Origin: Thermococcus sp.
GTDB taxonomy: Archaea; Methanobacteriota_B; Thermococci; Thermococcales; Thermococcaceae
NCBI GenBank assembly: GCA_027035445.1
Contig: JALVUT010000419.1
Location: forward strand, 1 to 6,084
Direction of reading: 5' to 3'
DNA: 6,084 nucleotides
The notes under the pieces are model-generated. The model did no database searches. It had not been told where the DNA came from and saw only the letters and a program-made list of their open reading frames with translations. Shown here piece after piece: positions 5,814 to 6,084 of the stretch (the stretch's first letter is position 1; every line of letters starts with the position of its first letter). A program made the translations under genes and the position numbers.

Positions 5814-6084
5814 ATGCAGGAAAACCTCAAGATTGAGGTAATCCCTGAAGGAACCGTCATAGACCATATCCCGGCAGGAAAATGGCTCAAGGTCATAGAG
5901 ATACTCGGACTGACCAGACCAAACGGTGGAACCCTCCTCATAGCCTCGAACGTCCCTAGCAAGAAGCTCGGGAGGAAGGACATCGTTAAGGTTGAGGGAC
6001 GCTACCTGAGCGAGGACGAGGTGAACAAGATAGCCCTCATCGCACCGGCTGCGACCGTGAACATAGTGAAGGACTACAAGATCG
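5814..6084 (+). CDS. pyrI: Aspartate carbamoyltransferase regulatory chain (partial, 3' end outside window)
   Basis: The frame opens at the ATG immediately after the pyrB TGA and stays open to the window end (90 codons visible). The start [20 protein letters not shown] and the following [33 protein letters not shown] and [20 protein letters not shown] match the nucleotide-binding N-terminal domain of PyrI. This domain binds ATP or CTP and sets the allosteric state of the holoenzyme. Only this domain and the first part of the link to the zinc domain are seen; the four zinc-binding cysteines would lie beyond the window. A GGGGGTG stretch (5801-5807) within the end of pyrB can serve as ribosome-binding site. 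Confidence 0.95.
   Translation, partial: MQENLKIEVIPEGTVIDHIPAGKWLKVIEILGLTRPNGGTLLIASNVPSKKLGRKDIVKVEGRYLSEDEVNKIALIAPAATVNIVKDYKI

Overview
The window looks like chromosomal DNA of a hyperthermophilic archaeon of the order Thermococcales (Thermococcus/Pyrococcus type). The evidence is Pyrococcus-like aspartate carbamoyltransferase chains in the order pyrB-pyrI, an HTH-ThiN (ThiR-type) regulator, GGTGAT-type Shine-Dalgarno sites, AT-rich BRE/TATA-like promoters, and oligo-T ends without long leaders. The assignment comes from sequence features recognised by eye; no database search was run.

Layout. Positions 1-126 hold the last 41 codons of an unidentified GC-rich gene, followed by a T-rich terminator. 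Positions 169-878 hold a broken acetyltransferase gene: a GNAT fold with a C-terminal YoaP-like thioredoxin-type domain, in which the two halves lie in different frames and the middle of the GNAT fold is missing. Positions 943-1503 encode a Nudix hydrolase with an intact Nudix box. Its C-terminal tail looks frameshifted at an A-run (1381-1384), and the probable original stop is at 1451-1453. Converging with it is a long aldo/keto reductase (2608-1439, minus) with an extra helical C-terminal domain. Positions 2609-2930 are non-coding and contain a large imperfect inverted repeat, a BRE/TATA-like promoter and a roughly 70-nt GC-rich leader that can fold. The leader precedes a half-size EamA/DMT membrane transporter (2931-3350).

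A minus-strand unit follows: thiR (4765-3872), a DNA-binding thiamine regulator, then yjbQ (3814-3401), a UPF0047 protein linked to thiamine-phosphate synthase activity. They are 57 bp apart. yjbQ ends in a hairpin plus T-tract terminator. thiR diverges from the plus-strand pyrBI operon (4887 to the window end) across 121 bp. pyrB encodes the catalytic chain of aspartate transcarbamoylase; pyrI, cut off by the window edge, encodes the regulatory chain.

How the parts may work together. ThiR and YjbQ form a small thiamine module that is probably autoregulated: a near-perfect palindrome overlaps the likely thiR TATA box. The most interesting structure is the thiR-yjbQ junction. One 8-bp helix would bury the yjbQ ribosome-binding site. 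A second, mutually exclusive helix uses the last codons and stop codon of thiR. Together they look like a translation-coupled or ligand-dependent RNA switch. The left part (169-1503) is more AT-rich than its surroundings and carries two damaged genes side by side, which suggests a decaying accessory segment.
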